In this document: positions 62,032-64,000 of the stretch, one piece after another
Layout: each line of letters begins with the position of its first letter
Numbering within the stretch: position 1 is the first letter of the stretch
Assembly: GCA_913062595.1 (NCBI GenBank)
Contig: CAJXWT010000003.1
Location: 1-64,000 of the forward strand
Length of the DNA stretch: 64,000 bases
Direction: 5' to 3'
Source: an uncultured Fidelibacterota bacterium
GTDB lineage: Bacteria; Fidelibacterota; Marinisomatia; Marinisomatales; TCS55
Notes under the pieces: model-generated
What the model was told of the DNA's origin: nothing
The model's input: the letters and a program-made list of their open reading frames with translations, nothing else
Database searches by the model: none
Translations under genes and position numbers: made by a program

Positions 62032-64000
62032 ATGACTACCGTTTCCATTTTAACCGTTAGTTATAACGTACGGCAATATGTAGCTCACGCTATTGATGCG
62101 ATTCTTAAATCTGATATGGAAGAAATGGAAATCATTGTTGTGGACAACAATTCTTATGATAACACGGTCGCATACCTACAGGATAGATATAACCATTTAC
62201 ACCAGATCGAGATCATTGAAAATACTGATAATGTCGGTTTTGGCAAGGCTGTGAACCAGGCTGCTGCCGTTGCCAAGGGGGACTATTACTTGATCCTGAA
62301 CCCTGATACGATTATTCAGGAAGAGACTATCTCCACATTACAGGATTATCTTGATGATTATCCCGACGTAGGTATGATCGGTCCAAAAATTCTTAATGCG
62401 GATGGATCATTGCAGCTGGCCTGTAAGCGGTCATTCCCAACGGCTAGTGTTTCCTTACCCAAATTGCTGGGGCTAAGCCGCCTTTTCCCTAATTCACGCT
62501 GGGCGGGGAAATATAACTTGACCTATCTCGATCCGGATGCAGTACATGCAGTGGATGCCATCAGCGGATCATGTATGTTTATCAGAAGCGCGTTGTTCCA
62601 CGAATTGAACGGTTTTGATGAGAGATTTTTTATGTTTGGGGAAGACCTGGACCTGTGCTTCCGGATATGGAAAAATAATTATGAGATCCATTATGTACCA
62701 CGAACACAGATCGTACATTACCAGGGTGAGTCAGTAAAATCAGCTCCATTTGACAGTATCAACGCTTTTTACAACGCCATGATACTGTTTGCTGATAAGC
62801 ATTTTTCCTCCGGGTCAGGATGGCTGATGAAACTGGCTATTCGCTGCGGAATCTTTGTGCGGAAGTTATTATCAATGATCGGCGAAAAACGTTCACAGAT
62901 TCTTTCGTTTACTTTGGATGGTTTCGTAGTGTTTCTGGCCTTTATGGTGGCTATACCATTACGGTTTTCCCATTTTGAACCGATCACGATAAGTAAAGGT
63001 CTGGTGCCTACAATCTACATTTTTTTCTGGATTGGTGTTGGCTCCTTATTCCAGCTTTATTCACGATATATATTGTCTTATTCCCGAGCGATCATTGCAT
63101 CTATAACTGGATTCTTTCTAGCGGTTGCATTCACCTACTTTTTCAAGCAGTATGCATTTTCACGGTTGGTGATTATAACCGCCACTGCGATAATTACAGT
63201 ACTTATCCCCGGATGGCGAGTATTCGTGCACTTTCTGATGTCTCGGGGGTACCTACGCCCAGTAAAAGAACAGCACCCCATTCTATTTACCAGGAAAACG
63301 CTGATCATCGGGGCTGATGAGGAAGGCATCCATATTGCTGAAAATATATTGAAGCGCTTCGATACGGGCCTGGATGTAGTAGGTTTCATTGACCATCAAT
63401 TACCCACTGATGAAGATGATCTTCCGGTAGGGTTTAGGGGCCGGCTTGCTGACCTGCGGGACATTGTAATGACCTACCGCATCCGCGAACTGATCTTTTC
63501 TACAACGGCGTTTACCAATAAAGAGATACTATTACTTATGGATGAGACTAAAGATCTACGGCTTACATACAGAATGGTGCCACGCCAGCAGGAAATACTA
63601 TTGGGGAAAGCATCTATTGAAAATATTGGTGATTTTTCATTTGTAAATATCGAATATACGCTCTTCTATCGGTTGCACCGGATCACCAAGCGCGCATTCG
63701 ATATGGTTATTTCCGGAATGATGCTGACGCTTTTTAGCCCTTTCCTGGTGGTCCTATTTGGATTTGGGAAGGGCCGGAAGAAACAATTCTGGGGCGCCGA
63801 AGGAACCATTTTTGAGGCGACAATCTTCGATGTGAAAGGAGGATTCTTGAAGGAACTGCCACTGTTTATAGGCGTTCTGTTTGGTAATTTAAGTTTGGTT
63901 GGCTCCAGTATGGTGGATACCAGTGATCCTGATCCCCATCTCATTTGCCAGCCAGGATTGACTGGGCTAGAAAGGATCCGCTCCGTTAAATTTAAACCTG
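62032..64000 (+). CDS. fused GT2 glycosyltransferase and polyprenyl glycosylphosphotransferase-like protein (3' end off window)
   Basis: The frame runs from ATG 62032 to the window edge (656 residues, no stop). Residues 1-260 are a WbbL-like GT2 rhamnosyltransferase domain: VSYNVRQYV, NPD at 90-92, and GEDLDLCFR with E204/D205. About four membrane helices (290-395) and a nucleotide-binding-type region (about 410-535, LIIGADEEGIHIAENIL) follow, as in WbaP/WcaJ. From K553 (KRAFDMVISGMMLTLFSP) begins a sugar-phosphotransferase domain, but it is degenerate: the catalytic D-E of the usual LDELPQL is K-E (LKELPLF) and GPRP is G-S-S-M, with a shortened middle. It may thus be a membrane scaffold for the glycosyltransferase. 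Confidence 0.85.
   Translation, partial: MTTVSILTVSYNVRQYVAHAIDAILKSDMEEMEIIVVDNNSYDNTVAYLQDRYNHLHQIEIIENTDNVGFGKAVNQAAAVAKGDYYLILNPDTIIQEETISTLQDYLDDYPDVGMIGPKILNADGSLQLACKRSFPTASVSLPKLLGLSRLFPNSRWAGKYNLTYLDPDAVHAVDAISGSCMFIRSALFHELNGFDERFFMFGEDLDLCFRIWKNNYEIHYVPRTQIVHYQGESVKSAPFDSINAFYNAMILFADKHFSSGSGWLMKLAIRCGIFVRKLLSMIGEKRSQILSFTLDGFVVFLAFMVAIPLRFSHFEPITISKGLVPTIYIFFWIGVGSLFQLYSRYILSYSRAIIASITGFFLAVAFTYFFKQYAFSRLVIITATAIITVLIPGWRVFVHFLMSRGYLRPVKEQHPILFTRKTLIIGADEEGIHIAENILKRFDTGLDVVGFIDHQLPTDEDDLPVGFRGRLADLRDIVMTYRIRELIFSTTAFTNKEILLLMDETKDLRLTYRMVPRQQEILLGKASIENIGDFSFVNIEYTLFYRLHRITKRAFDMVISGMMLTLFSPFLVVLFGFGKGRKKQFWGAEGTIFEATIFDVKGGFLKELPLFIGVLFGNLSLVGSSMVDTSDPDPHLICQPGLTGLERIRSVKFKP

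Noticed and set aside
1-64000. tRNA, rRNA, CRISPR, transposase or phage genes
   Set aside because: All gaps are short (under about 175 bases) and I found no cloverleaf, direct-repeat array or mobile-element gene. A tRNA-Sec gene was looked for near selA/selB without success.

Overview
The window is one densely packed bacterial chromosome segment of moderate, slightly AT-rich composition. I see no rRNA, tRNA, insertion sequence, prophage or CRISPR array. The gene content points to the Fibrobacteres-Chlorobi-Bacteroidetes (FCB) side of bacteria, perhaps Marinimicrobia (SAR406) or a close relative. Evidence: a batABCDE operon, a PorV-like outer-membrane protein, a receiver-less sigma-54 activator beside lptE, a ribosomal protein S16 with a long acidic tail, secreted proteins whose signal peptides end in AQ or GQ, and frequent TTG/GTG starts. 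The phylum call is inference. TGA is used as an ordinary stop by many genes here.

Layout. 1-5 kb: methylthioadenosine/adenine salvage (mtnA end, mtnP, apt), a secreted M1 aminopeptidase, a 2H phosphoesterase and an isochorismatase-like hydrolase. 5.0-6.9 kb: a three-gene cluster of a Cys-rich secreted protein, an outer-membrane-barrel-like protein whose reading frame crosses two in-frame TGA codons, and a heavy-metal-associated (HMA) lipoprotein. 7.0-11.0 kb: ffh-rpsP-khpA-rimM-trmD-rplS. 11.2-18.2 kb: an MFS transporter, selA, selB, mutS. 18.2-25.6 kb: PorV-like protein, yicC, gmk, rpoZ, family 4 uracil-DNA glycosylase, dnaB, relA/spoT, HU. 25.6-32.6 kb: ruvX, lnt, a DUF5683-like protein, ecfT, truA, htrA, psd, pssA, a small membrane protein, tatA. 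32.8-38.5 kb: batABCDE and a SPOR protein. 38.5-39.9 kb: two minus-strand membrane/envelope genes. 40.0-48.5 kb: uvrB, galE, sigma-54 activator, lptE, asnS, a LOG-like protein, acyP, nadE. 48.5-53.9 kb: secreted protein, small MscS channel, lepA, CPBP protease, zinc-ribbon protein, lgt. 53.9-60.4 kb: an outer-membrane block (propeller-like secreted protein, 1092-residue barrel protein, Omp85 protein) and a DUF4837-like lipoprotein. 60.4-64 kb: rfbD, a DPM1-like glycosyltransferase, and a fused glycosyltransferase/sugar-phosphotransferase cut by the window end.

The most notable observation is the gene at 5514-6533. It starts with a signal peptide, then has UGA codons at residues 20 and 23 (pattern U-P-M-U at the predicted mature N-terminus), and continues without another stop to residue 339. 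A GC-rich hairpin with a GGUC loop lies at the usual distance downstream of the UGAs, as expected for a bacterial SECIS element. The genome encodes SelA and SelB only 7 kb away. I infer a secreted, probably outer-membrane, double-selenocysteine protein flanked by two thiol-rich metal-type proteins. I know of no described family of this kind, but I could not search for one.

Other items worth a look are the degenerate glycosylphosphotransferase fused to a GT2 enzyme, a calcium-type loop inside LptE, a start codon placed in a hairpin loop after lgt, and an intergenic inverted repeat of a type that recurs in many environmental genomes.
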